From positions 97,501 through 161,500 of the forward strand of contig CAJNDT010002935.1 in the NCBI GenBank assembly GCA_905221615.1: a DNA stretch of 64,000 nt, written 5' to 3'. The stretch's first letter is position 1, and each line of letters begins with the position of its first letter. Of this stretch, positions 25,612 through 37,290 are shown in pieces. The notes under the pieces are model-generated. The model made no database searches. It was given only the letters and a program-made list of their open reading frames with translations, and was not told the origin of the DNA. This DNA comes from Symbiodinium sp. CCMP2592 (taxonomy: Eukaryota; Sar; Dinophyceae; Suessiales; Symbiodiniaceae). A program made the position numbers and the translations under genes.

Positions 25612-27510
25612 GCTTTACGGTTCAGGTTTAGGGATTAGGGTTAACGGCTTAGGAGGGTTTAGGGTTTCAGACTTGAAGCTTTACGGTTTAGGGTTTAGGG
25701 TTTGGGTGTAAGGTTTAGGGTTTAGGGTTGTGGTTTAGGGTTTGGGCTTTGGGTCTAAGGTTTACAGTTTAGGGTTCTGGTTTAGGGTTAAGGACTTGGT
25801 TGTAAGGTTTAGGGGTTTAGGGTTAAGGGTTTAGGCATAGGGCTTAGGGTTCAGGATTTACGCTTGGCCGAGACTCCGCCGAGACCCGGCCGAGACCCTT
25901 TTCGGGGTTCGCCAGGGTTTAGGGATTAGGGTTAACGGCTTAGGAGGGTTTAAGGTTTTAGAGTTGAAGCTTTACGGTTTAGGGTTTAGGGTTTGGGGTA
26001 AGGTTTAGGGTTTAGGGTTGTGGTTTAGGGTTAAGGACTTGGTTGTAAGGTTTAGGGGTTTAGGGTTAAGGGTTTAGGACATAGGGCTTAGGGTTCAGGA
26101 TTTACGCTTGGCCGAGACTCCGCCGAGACCCGGCCGAGACCCGGATTTAGGGTTCGCCAGGGTTTAGGGATTAGGGTTAAGGGCTTACGAGGGTTTAGGG
26201 TTTAGGGTTTTGGGTTGTGCTCTAGGGTTTAGGGTTAGGGTTTGGGAGTAAGGTTTAGGGTTTAAGGTCCTGGTTTAGGGTTTAGGGTTTGGGTGTAGGG
26301 TTTAGGGTTTAGGGTTGTGGTTTAGGGTTAAGGACTTGGTTGTAAGGTTTAGGGGTTTAGGGTTAAGGGTTTAGGACATAGGGCTTAGGGTTCAGGATTT
26401 ACGCTTGGCCGAGACTCCGCCGAGACCCGGCCGAGACCCTTTTTCGGGGTTCGCCAGGGTTTAGGGATTAGGGTTAACGGCTTAGGAGGGTTTAAGGTTT
26501 TAGAGTTGAAGCTTTACGGTTTAGGGTTTAGGGTTTGGGTGTAAGGTTTAGGGTTTAGGGTTGTGGTTTAGGGTTTGGGCTTTGGGTCTAAGGTTTAGGG
26601 TTTAGGGTTCTGGTTTAGGGTTAAGGACTTGGTTGTAAGGTTTAGGGGTTTAGGGTTAAAGGTTTAGGACATAGGGCTTAGGGTTCAGGATTTACGCTTG
26701 GCCGAGACTCCGCCGAGACTCGGCCGAGACCCGGATTTAGGGTTCGCCAGGGTTTAGGGATTAGGGTTAAGGGCTTACGAGGGTTTACGGTTCAGGGTTT
26801 TGGGTTGTGCTCTAGGGTTTAGGGTTAGGGTTTGGGAGTAAGGTTTAGGGTTTAAGGTTCTGGTTTAGGGTTTAGGGTTTGGGTGTTGGGTTTAGGGTTT
26901 AGGGTTGTGGTTTAAGGTTAAGGACTTGGTTGTAACGTTTAGGGGTTTAGGGTTAAGGGTTTAGGATAGGGCTTAGGGTTCAGGATTTACGCTTGGCCGA
27001 GACTCCGCCGAGACCCGGCCGAGATCCTTTTTCGGATTCGCCAGGGTTTAGGGATTAGGGTTAACGGCTTAGGAGGGTTTAAGGTTTTAGAGTTGAAGCT
27101 TTACGGTTTAGGGTTTAGGGTTTGGGTGTAAGGTTTAGGGTTTAGGGTTGTGGTTTAGGGTTTGGGCTTTGGGTCTAAGGTTTAGGGTTTAGGGTTCTGG
27201 TTTAAGGTTAAGGACTTGGTTGTAAGGTTTAGGGGTTTAGGGTTAAGGGTTTAGGACATAGGGCTTAGGGTTCAGGATTTACGCTTGGCCGAGACTCCGC
27301 CGAGACCCGGCCGAGACCCTTTTTCGGGGTTCGCCAGGGTTTAGGGATTAGGGTTAACGGCTTAGGAGGGTTTAAGGAGCTTTACGGTTTAGGGTTTAGG
27401 GTTTGGGTGTAAGGGTTGTGGTTTAGGGTTTGGGTGTAAGGTTTAGGGTTTAGGCTTTGGGCGTAAGGTTTAGGGTTTAGGGTTGTGGTTTAGGGTTAAT
27501 GGCCTAGGCC
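25612..27510 (+). repeat. telomere-like TTTAGGG tandem array with higher-order units
   Basis: Degenerate TTTAGGG heptamers on the plus strand, organised in units of about 245-300 bp. Each unit ends in a GC-rich block with GGCCGAGAC motifs: GCTTGGCCGAGACTCC starts near 25862, 26106, 26403, 26696, 26991 and 27283. Each new unit restarts with GTTTAGGGATTAGGGTTAA. TTTAGGG is the plant and dinoflagellate telomere heptamer. Because of its position and flanks it is interstitial here, not a chromosome end. Confidence 0.95.
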
Positions 27511-27674
27511 TGAACAGATGTCCTGTGTCGTAGACGCTTCACCATGGCCGTGACATGGCCGAGACATGGCCGAGACATGGCCGAGACATTGGAATGTGTA
27601 AGCCGAGACGTCAACTGAGACATAAAAAAAAGACATTTTGACACAAAAAAAAAAAGACAAAAAGGATACGCGAC

Positions 27675-27835
27675 CCCTAATGCTGCTGCTACTACTACTA
27701 CTACTACGACTACTACGACTACTACTACTTCTAATACTGCTGCTGCTACTACTACTACTGCTACTGCTGCTACTACTACTACTACTACCACCACTACCAC
27801 TACCAATACCACTACCACTACTGCTGGTCCTGGTG
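27675..27835. repeat. CTA/CTG triplet repeat
   Basis: Triplet block directly right of the telomere-like array. Confidence 0.9.
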
Positions 27836-28586
27836 TGATCACTCGCCTGCGACACGGCATCTTCAGCTTCGGCTGGCAGCCTGGCTGGTCTGGGGGGGTG
27901 TTCAATTTTTACAGTTCGAGGAAATGAGAGTTGATGACTTTGAGCCTGAAGGTTGTAGGGTCGTGGATTTTGGGTTTCGGGTTTGGGCCCGGGCAGCGTG
28001 AGTGATGCATTGAGTCGAGAGCTTGCGGAGCTCCTTCTGGGGTTCCAAGTGGTTCAGTTGTTGAGGCTTACTGGTTTGAGAGGTTGAGGCATCTAGGTCT
28101 TGCGCAACCAACCCCTGTTCGAGATCTGAACCCTTAAGTCCTGAACCACTTTCCTACTAGGTTCGTGACGGAATGAAGCCGTTGAATAAGCCCACAACCG
28201 AAGAGGTAGTCTACCTGTCGTGGCCAATGCCCACATCACACAGGAGCTGGCAAATCATGCCAGCGCGTCTTTGGCTTCGGTGTTGACCTGATGTATGGAG
28301 GGGACATCACATGAAAGAGCTTGCTGCAGGAATGGACAGATACAAGACCCACAGTCTTGTCCTCAGACAGTTGGGACATCCTGCAAAGGACGAAACATGA
28401 CACTTCTGACTTTCCTAACTTGGCAGCGAAGGTCGTGGAGGCGGAGGGAGCCCGAGCGGCTGCAACTTCTGCCACAGTAAGTTGCCACTCCCCAGCCCCG
28501 GATTGGTAAGCGTAGCTAGGGGAGAGAGGGCCGGGGCGTTGAGGGTAGTAGTGCTAGCAGCAATCAGTATGAGTTGCACGTGCGCC

Positions 28587-28722
28587 GGTGGTGGTGGTGG
28601 TGGTGGTGGTGGTGGTGGTGGTGGTGGTGGTGGTGGTGGTGGTGGTGGTGGTGGTGGTGGTGGTGGTGGTGGTGGTGGTGGTGGTGGTGGTGGTGGTGGT
28701 GGTGGTGGTGGTGGTGGTGGTG
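28587..28722. repeat. pure GTG triplet repeat, about 45 units
   Basis: Uninterrupted GTG over 136 bases, the purest long microsatellite in the window. Confidence 0.97.
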
Positions 28723-30969
28723 AGCGCTGGCGCTAGTCATAGCATCTGCGGCAGCAACAGCAGTAGCAATCAGAACTATCGTACAGCGCAATTATATGGG
28801 AAACAAGCACCGCAGCAAAGCATCTCAAGTCATATCATGAAAACCTTCACCTTTGTCTTTGCATCCCTTGAAAGTGATCTTCGCCACCAAGGCCCCCGCC
28901 CGGAAGTGGGCGTAGGGGACCGTACCGGCACGGGTGTAGCATCCCGGGAGCCACTGCAAGGCGATACTGAGTTTTGGGCTGTGCCAGAGGGTCTGATACT
29001 ACGCTGAGTTTGGCCTTGTAGGGCTCAGGGTTTGTAAGGCTTAGAGCCGAGGACCCCTGGAGGGTCTAGGCCCCTAGGCTTTAGTTTCGCTCAGATGCAA
29101 GCTCTTGCGTCCAAGCGGGATACCTGCGGCCTGCAAAATGGTATCAACAATGCTACGAGCTGTACTCCGAGTGTGTATCGTGCTGCCGTGCACGCGTCCG
29201 TGCGCGCGTCCGTGCCTGCTTCCGTGCGTGCATCCGTGCGGGAGCTCTAGAGAGCCTCCGAGGCGGGAGCTTTAGAGAGCCTCCGAGGCAACATACAGGA
29301 CGTCCGTACACCGAGAACTGGATGCTCTGCGTGCTTGGCTGTGGAACGGAAAGTACAGGCAACGCGGGATGAGATCGAAGCACGCGCGGCAACGAAAGTC
29401 AACACTGTCCAGCCCCACAGTTGTAAAATAGGTCTTCACCTGAATCAGGTCTTCTGAAGAAAGCTACACCTGGCTTTCCTGAACTCTCGACACCGAGCAA
29501 GTTTACTTCAAACAAAACCGAAGCTTAACCTCAACGTCTCGGAGAAGTGTCTGCCTTCGGAAGGGTGGCGATAGTGACTTCGAGGTCGGCTTGAAAGGCA
29601 CGACACCAGGCGTGCGTGGAGTGCGCTGACCTGCGGGGGAGGCCTTCTTTGCTGAGATTCTGAGAGGCTGAATAGCATTGGGTGACTCATCGCAGCTGCG
29701 AGGTGGTCAGTTTTCAAGCGGACTTGCAAGTCATGCGGAGCTGGAGCTTCAGGATGTATTGAGTTGAATTCCGACGTCCCCTATGTGAAAGCCGACGCAC
29801 CAGAAAAAAGTCCTGCATCCGACGAAACAATTTCCAAATGAGGGCGTCAGGCTACGAGTGCCAGCAGCCACCATGGAGATCTTCGGCAGAAGATGATGCT
29901 GTAATAGGTCGTATGCGGGGAAGTTGGCAAAGTCTTCAACATTCTGGCATCCATCGACTCTCCTATGGTAGAGTTGTTCTTCTTAAAGCTCCTTTTCACC
30001 CTCTATCGCTGTGCAGGCGGCTAAGTTTCGTTTCTTTCGGATGCCCTTTTACATCGCTAGCTGTGTGACTCAGTTTCGGGTTTAGGGTTTCGGCCGCACC
30101 TGCCACAAAGAAAGCTGTCCCGTGCTCATTGTACCCTAAGAACCAAATCCCGCCAGCTCATTCTTCCAGACCCGTGTTTCAGCCCCCTACCGTGTACTGG
30201 CGTGCTGGACCCGGGGCTGCGCCGCGTCTGCGACAACCTGACTGCACCAGGCTAGGAAGAATTCCAAATTCGTTGCAAAACTTGGCATTTGTGAGAGGAA
30301 CTCAACATGTTCAATGGCCCGTTCACCGAGACTGGTGAAATACCTGCATAGGCCTTGACTGTCCCTTCAGAAACACACCAGCAACTTAGCAAGTTGTTCA
30401 ACGACGGATCGCTTCAACATGGCCTCACAAGTCGAGCGAGCCTGCATGTCCTACATACCCCAACCCTTGCAATCCATGCTACATAGTGCAATTGCCTACG
30501 GCCAGTTTTAAGTGAAGGAAAAGATTTCCGTGTTAAGACAATTCCGTAGAGCTAAGACACTTTGTGCACTCCCGATTGAGAGGGCCTTTTCTTCTGCCTG
30601 CACACTCCATCAAGCCCGATGATTACGCAGGAATCCAAATAGTAGTATGAATGTGGGGAATACAGTAAGGCTTCTACTTCGGAAATGCTCGCACCAAAGC
30701 CTTGACAGTTTGGGGGTTGGAGGCTGCAGCTTGTCGAGCTGAAGATCTAGATTCACAACACTTCACATAGCACAGCCCGAGACCCTAAAGCCAGAATGGT
30801 CTCGTCTGCCAAGTTGCCCAGGGGAGGCTTGACCACCGCCCACGGGCGGCTCAAGGTTCGTGGGCACGCGCATCTGGCAATTGAGTGCTCATGGAGACTC
30901 TTGGGGCATCAACATGAGTCGCATAGCAATGATCATAATGCTCTGATCGTTAATAACACTAATCAATCA

Positions 30970-31041
30970 GAACGAGTCTCAGACAGACGGACAGACAGAC
31001 AGACACTACATACACACACACACACGCACATATATACATGA

Positions 31042-31077
<36 letters not shown>

Positions 31078-31150
31078 GTGTGTGTGTGCTATCTTAGGTT
31101 AGACACACATGCACACATGCACAAGTGCATACATACACACATACACACAT
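30970..31150. repeat. GACA, CA and TA repeats
   Basis: Adjacent short runs of three different units. Confidence 0.85.
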
Positions 31151-31567
31151 TCACACATGCACGCTTACATGCTACATGCTGACATGCTTACATCAATATA
31201 TACATACACCATTGCCATCGCCATTGCCATGCCGGACCGTTCTTATACCATACCACACCATGCCATACCATACCATACGAGACACACAAAGCCGAAGTCT
31301 TGGCAGACAGAAACTCAAACAAAACTCTAATGGTCCTTGGAAAGCTCCTGGCTGCCTTGAGTGGCAGTAGTGGCAGTCTAGTCCTTGTGCCATTTTGCTG
31401 TATTGAAGGCTTGGAAGGCAGTTTATGTTTGTACATACATGCGTCATATGTACAGCTTTGTGCCCTGTACACTCGAGCCCGCAAGCCTCTCAGAACCTCA
31501 AGCCCCAAAACCCTCAAGGCTTACCAGCACCTGCCTTGACGATCTCTGGAGGCCCGGTCACCAGCAC

Positions 31568-31609
31568 CTGGGTGGCCGCCAGGCGGCCGTGCTCATTGTC
31601 AGCATTGGC
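31568..31609 (-). CDS. candidate TPR exon
   Basis: 42 nt in phase 0 encoding ANADNEHGRLAATQ between AAG|G and CAG|GT. Similar to the EH...A.T loop of kinesin-light-chain TPRs, but short. Confidence 0.35.
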
Positions 31610-32882
31610 CTTGGTGTAATGGCGGTGGTCTTGGCGGCACTGGCATTCGTGATGCTGCCCGTCGACATCGGAGAAATCGCAAATCGTGGCATCAATTGCG
31701 TTGATGCTAGTAGTAGTTGGCAATGAATAGTGGGTAGAAGGTATCGCGCGGTAAGCATGCAGGCACGCAGGTAAGCATGCCGGCAGGCAGGTAAGTACGT
31801 ATGTCAGTAACAGTGGTGGCATCAGAAGCAGCAGCAACAGCAGAAGCAGCCATCGCCGTCATCGTGGTCGTCATCGTAACAGCAGTAACGGTGACAACCG
31901 TTGTCTTGCCGTCAGTCAACGAGGACTGGGAGACTCATGGCAAGGATTCACCTGGCACGACTTGAAATCGGGAGCCGGTAACTACCCGGGCTACCCAGGG
32001 TCCACACCAGCGAGGATGTCAGGGTTCCGAGGCCGTCGATCAGGTCCTTGAGGGCCTCGACACTTGGCTTCGAATTCCCACAACAGCATGCATAACATGC
32101 GTCAAGGGTAAGACCCTTTTGCGATCCTTCAAAGTAGGCTTTGCCAGTAGCTGCCTTTAAAACCTGACTTTTAAGCAGAGTGAAGACGCTACATTCAGGG
32201 AGGTAGACTAAAGATTCCGAAGATCACCGGAACGAGTGTTACGCTGTTTTCTGTGCATCTACATCTTTCTTATTTCAATTCCAGCGTTGAGGTTTCTGTT
32301 CTAGGGGTCAGAGACTACGGCTTCTTCTTCTTCCCCTCGAGCCTCGAGCGGCTTACTTGTAACATGGAACGTTGTGCTCAAGCGTTGCGGAGTACCTTAT
32401 GCCTGCTGCATGTTGTAACCACATTTATACAGACTCTCTGTTCCTGCTTGTCTTCTTCCCTCAGATCTCCTCCAGTGTCCTTAAAATACGCAGAACAATG
32501 CATTTTTGCATATTTTTCTGAGATTGAGCCGAAAACAATGCAGTAGTGGATCTGTTTGCATCTCTTCCGATCCTGTGCCTTGACCCAATGCCCCGCAAGC
32601 CATTAAGGAGAAACAGCAGTCTAAACCCACACAAACCTAGATCCCAAACACCAAAACTCAAGGACCCCAAAACCCTACAATCTTGAGGCACCTGACAAAA
32701 AGGTTTCAACCCAACTAACCCTGATGTGTGGCCTTCGTAGCTTCGTCTGTCTCTTCACGGGCTGCTAGCATTTGAGCGCGGACCGATGCTGCCTGCGAAT
32801 ACCGGAGGTTTAGGGTTAGGGTTTAGGGTTTAGAGAAAAGCCAGGAGAAGATGTGTTTGGATTTGGGAGCAGCGCCATTGAT

Positions 32883-33060
32883 CTCGGACCGGCTGCATGC
32901 TGGGTGGGTACTGTGTGCGGTAAAGCTTCTGCAAGATCCGGCAAGGCTTGCGTAGTCGGAGCATGACGAATCCGATTTGGGGTAGGTTGTTCTGTAGCTG
33001 GGTAAGGATTTCAACGGGATCTTTATTTCCAAGGACCAAATACTGTGTTGCTTCAAGCCA
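32883..33060 (-). other. unassigned open segment with protein-like composition
   Basis: The minus strand stays open and encodes DPVEILTQLQNNLPQIGFVM and IGFVMLRLRKPCRILQKLYR. It lies between the coiled-coil and TPR exons. No family recognised and no clear splice sites. Confidence 0.2.
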
Positions 33061-33453
33061 TTGGCCAAACCCATGTTATGCCCTTGATTGAAACACGCAG
33101 GACTCCAATTGAAATTCTACCTACAAGTAGAGTGGCATGTGCGCTATCAAGAGTAAAGGGTTTCGGGAGTGTTTGGTGATCCACTTGCAAAAGTTCAGAC
33201 TCAGGACCTCGGCTGCAGGGCTTGTGCCGTACAGTGTAAGACTTGCAGCCTGCCCACTGAAGTTCTTGTAGCTTTCCCCAGAATACAGGAACACAGCCTT
33301 TAAACAACTACGAAAAAACACGACAAGAAGCGGTACCATCATGGCTGTTTTCACTTTGGGTTCGTCAGAACTGCCAGAGTCCTCTTTAATGATATCCTTG
33401 TTCGCACTATCGCCCTGACAGGAGGAAGACGCAACTTCAAGGCCCGGGGTCTC

Positions 33454-33504
33454 CTCAAGGCTCAGTCGCTGGTGCTCTCCCTTCAACGCGTTGTTCTCCT
33501 CCCT
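33454..33504 (-). CDS. coiled-coil exon
   Basis: 51 nt encoding REENNALKGEHQRLSLE, a charged heptad-like helix. Acceptor CCAG|A; a GA donor (GAG|GA) is the simplest reading of the 3' end. Confidence 0.45.
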
Positions 33505-33544
33505 CTGGTGGAAGATCTGCGTGCGGCAGAAAACAACAGTAGCA

Positions 33545-33773
33545 GCCGGAGCGGCAGTAGAAGCGGTAGTAGTTGCATGGCCGTAGCAGTAGCCGGAGCA
33601 GGAGGAGGAGCCGGAGCCGGAGCAGCGGCAGGAGCAGCGGCAGTAGCATAGTAGTAGTTGTAGTTCTAGTAGTAGTCGCGGCAGTAGCAGTAACAGTAGC
33701 TGTAGCAGGCGTAAGGGCAGGAGCAGGAGTAGGAGTAGAAGGAGTAGTAGTAGCAGGTGTAGGGGCAGGAGTG

Positions 33774-33808
<35 letters not shown>

Positions 33809-33910
33809 TGTTGTTGTTGTTGTTGTGGTGGTGGTGGTGGCAGCGGTAGTCATAGTGGCAGCAGTCGTGGCAGCTGCTGCTGCAGCAGTCGTCGTCGTCG
33901 TCGCAGCAGT
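33545..33910. repeat. AGT/AGC/GTT triplet region
   Basis: Mixed triplets with an AGT core at about 33774-33807. Confidence 0.85.
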
Positions 33911-35035
33911 CATCTGAACGACAGCAACCATAATGACCGCCGAAGACTAGAAGTAGCTCCGAGGAAGACTTTTGACAGGTTGATGAGGCACTGAATTTCG
34001 AATTCTCTGTGACCTTCGGAGGTTGAAATTTCCGGCCGAGGTTGCCTGGTGAGAGCCACATCCACCCCCCAGCCAACTCACAATCCTGAAAAACTTCAAA
34101 ACGTGCCGAAACCAGAGCCTGCACATCAAGGTGCAGCTTCTCCTGGCACAACACATCTCCTTTTGTTTCGCTTTTTGAGGTGTCGCGGGCTCTTTGAGGT
34201 AGTGGCTTCAGGCTCGAAGAGTGTCGGGCTGCGAGAGCTGGGAACGGACACTCTCTTTCTAGCCTTCAATGTAGCAGCCTTGGAGGTAAAAAGAAGCACA
34301 GCACCTTCACTAAAGTTCTCTACCATCAAAATCACCCCTCCCAGCACCCGGACTGGAACCCTAGATTTGCTGCTTCGGGCATTGCTACTGCCCAGGGCCA
34401 GCAAGTATTTCTCCAGACTTTCTCCTTGTAGCGGTCGTCGTGAGTAATTACTCCTACGGTGTTGCAATTTCCATGATTCCCACTTCTTGCTATCATTCAC
34501 CGCATTCTCGTCAATGCTCATACTGATGTTCTTACTCTTCTCGCTGTGCACGGGCAGGCCTCCCGCGCAGACTCCAGTTCCATGGAAGCACGCTTCAGCT
34601 CAACCTTCGAAGAGCTCTGGGCTTTACGACTTGGGGTTTAGGGCGGTCTTATGGGGCTATGGGGCTGGGGCTCCGGCTTCAGATTTTCACATTTAAGGAG
34701 GAAACACTGACTAGCACAAACCGAGGACGAGGAGGCTGGAAAGCACGAAAGGAGCCTGCCGGAAGCTCCGGACCATTTTAGAGTGACTCAATCCAACAGG
34801 TTCAGAAGCTGCAAACCCGGCAAGTTTTGAACCACGAAGCCTTTCACAGTGCACTGAAACCCTCTCGCCTCGGAAGAGCGAAGGCAGGTGAACCCTCGAT
34901 GCTTGTTTCTTTACACTCACGAATGCAAATACTTGTGACTAGTATGCCTGAAGGAACGGCGGCCTTCAATAATGTCAACCCGGGTAAGATGCTTTCCTTC
35001 TTGCACTTCTTCACTAAGTCTGTAAGCTTCCGTGC

Positions 35036-35071
35036 CTCCACAATCTGCAGCTCTTGTGCTTCAGAGTTCAC
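35036..35071 (-). CDS. coiled-coil exon (3' end uncertain)
   Basis: Encodes VNSEAQELQIVE up to a GAG|GC donor. The frame continues as ARKLTDLVKKCKKE, also helical, so the exon may reach about 34.99 kb. Acceptor ACAG|G. Confidence 0.4.
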
Positions 35072-36147
35072 CTGTCCCATGCGAGAATGACTGCAGAAAG
35101 AGCTTGAAAGCTTGTACCCTCCTTGCAAAACAGGAGCTGGCAATCGCGGGTGAGGCCGTTGTATTTGATCCGCGACTGCGCCGACACCACATCTCGCGAC
35201 TGCAGACCTACAGTACCTGCAAATCAACCCCTGCATAATAAGGAACTCCAGCAGCAAGCAAGTACGATTGATGCGATTGCGGCGTTACCCCAATCTGCGC
35301 CCGCGACCGAAGCATCCACAGTCCAACTCACTCTCATGCCAAAACACAATGGCAGCAAATCTCCGAATGTCGCTCTTAGTCCTTGATGGGAGGAGTGTCG
35401 GCTGACACTGCTTGCCGCAGGGCCCGCCTTTGCCTTCAAACGGTCCCTTGCCGCGCACACCTGGCCGGGCATATGGGAGACATCGGCAGATCTGTTGGGT
35501 CTCTTCTGCTGTGAAAGAGCTGCGTCAGCTGCCGGGTTGGAAAAAAGGCAGGAAGCATCTGCCAGTGCGGTCTGGGCTTGGAGGCAGTGGTACAAGCAGC
35601 AAGATTGACGCTTCCTAAAGGAAAGGCTCATCTCTCTCAAGGATGCCAGAACAACAATCACAAACATAGATACATGGCAAGGAAATGCAAGGAACATGTG
35701 AAGAAGATGACCAACTATAGTAGGAAGGAGAGCAGGCAACAAAATGAAGACAATGCTTAATGAAAGCCATAATGCTGGTGACTGCTGATGAGAACAGTGG
35801 TGCAACCAACCCAAAATCACAACTCATCAGTCGCCTTCATGAGCTCAGCAACGATACTACTATCACTACAAGTAGGAGCAAGAGGCGTTTAAGCTTGAGG
35901 CTGTCCATTGGGATATCTTGAACCGCAAGATACCTGTAGCTGTTTGGGCAGAGATGCATGCAACAGTAATACAGTGAATTCCTCCTACTACAAGAGCGGC
36001 ATGCTGCAGTCTCGGAGGAGATGATTGGAGTTTCCGCTGCCCATGCTGTAGTGTCCATACATGTGACTTCAAGAAGTTTCAATATGCAACCACACTTCAA
36101 GCACCCCATCCTTGCCCAGACACATCGAAACCCAGGCTGCGGGGCAC

Positions 36148-36195
36148 CTCCTCGAGCTGCAGCTTGGCTTGCTGGACCTGCGACTCGAGAGAAGC
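36148..36195 (-). CDS. coiled-coil exon
   Basis: 48 nt in phase 0 encoding ASLESQVQQAKLQLEE between GCCAG|G and a GAG|GT donor. Same length and character as the exon at 36.7 kb. Confidence 0.5.
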
Positions 36196-36694
36196 CTGGC
36201 GACGAAGCCCAGAGCTTTGCGTTATACTACGTCACTACGTGCGCACGCAACTGGTTGCAAAGGTCATGTAGAACAAAGGAGCACATACCGGAAAATACAA
36301 GGGTTCAATGAGTGTCAGACCTTTTTTGTCCAGGTTCGAAAGACCGATTCAGCAACTTCGTTGGGCCATATGCAGCTTGAAGCAGGGGCCATCTGCATCG
36401 CTCGCCTGGTTTTGCTTCCCTTCTTTCACCTGGTCGGAGCTGAGACATACGCTGGGTCTTACTACAAGGGGTGCAGGCACAGAAACCGGGCTGCACGGTC
36501 ATGCATGTCTGCAATCACTGTAATCGGGAATGACCTTGTGTTTCATGGAATCCACGCATACACTCAGCTTCGAATGGTATGGCACAAGTGGACGGCGGCA
36601 TGCAATATCATGCCTCAGGAGCTCCCGTTTCTGTCTGGCATGACATGTGATACTGTGCCGGGTCTCCGAGTGTGACGTGGTTCAGCACGCAGGC

Positions 36695-36742
36695 CTGCTG
36701 GCAAATTTCGTCGATCTCAGCCAGAAGCTTCACACGTTGAGC
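36695..36742 (-). CDS. coiled-coil exon
   Basis: 48 nt in phase 0 encoding AQRVKLLAEIDEICQQ, a heptad-like helix, between CTACAG|G and CAG|GC. No family recognised. Confidence 0.5.
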
Positions 36743-37154
36743 CTGTAGCAGCACAACGAAGCACCCACCTAGACCCTGAATCTTAGAAACCGATTAAGCG
36801 CACCAACAGATTAAGCCCAAAGAGGCCCTCTTCCAGACTTTCTTCGTTCGGATTTAAAATTCAAGCGAAATCTTTATTTCGTTGTGGAGGCAGCTCTTGG
36901 CCATGCCAAGGATTCAGCCTCCCCCCCCCCTTCCCTCTTCATAGGGTGTGCTGTCCGCTGAGCCTGCCTTGTGCTTGGCCAGGCGAGCCTCTGTGCGCTC
37001 CTGGTCCTCCTCAGCCTCGGTGTGTCACGATTCAGGGTGTTGAGATCAAGGCAGCCAAGCATGCAAGATTCGTGAACCCCGAAGATTGCAATCAAGTCGA
37101 AAAATGCTCGAGTCTTGAACATACCACTCACAGCTTCAGATTTAGGGTGCGCTG

Positions 37155-37290
37155 TATCACATGCATGCATCTATTTGCGTGCATGTGCATGTGCATGTCG
37201 ATGCGCACATGCACCTGTACATGCATGCAAATGCACATGTGCGTGCATGTGCGTGGATATGTGCATGTGGGTGCAGACCAATACAAGCAA
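37155..37290. repeat. TGCATG-type degenerate repeat
   Basis: Alternating purine-pyrimidine GCATGT units. Confidence 0.7.

Larger units (their letters stand above)
9348..36742 (-). other. coiled-coil plus TPR (kinesin-light-chain-like) exon cluster inside the helicase interval
   Basis: On the same strand as the helicase, 36.7-33.5 kb holds coiled-coil exons and 25.1-9.3 kb at least twelve TPR exons, with a further candidate at 31.6 kb. TPR exons carry signatures of the kinesin-light-chain type, such as THPYTLDSMYNL, AYNLAVCLAQQGKDAVAEQY and DQGRLDEAEKLYK. TPR arrays bind protein partners; no specific partner can be named. A coiled coil followed by TPRs would resemble kinesin light chain, but whether both clusters form one gene is inference. 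Neither start nor stop codon was found. Many intermediate exons must be missing, since most TPR repeats are incomplete. The exons share the AG|G acceptors and GC donors of the helicase. Confidence 0.6.

Noticed and set aside
25612-27510. Chromosome end
   Set aside because: Unique sequence, exons and other repeats continue on both sides, so the array is interstitial unless the assembly is wrong.
30262-30350. Minus-strand segment with LGERAIEHVEFLSQ, a possible helical exon
   Set aside because: No convincing donor and no family match.
33121-33453. Minus-strand frame with hydrophobic MVPLLVVFF segment
   Set aside because: Only the first part (33454-33504) looks like a coiled-coil exon; the rest has no support.
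36112-36675. 187-codon plus-strand open frame
   Set aside because: No recognisable domain; it overlaps a coiled-coil exon on the other strand and looks like a shadow.
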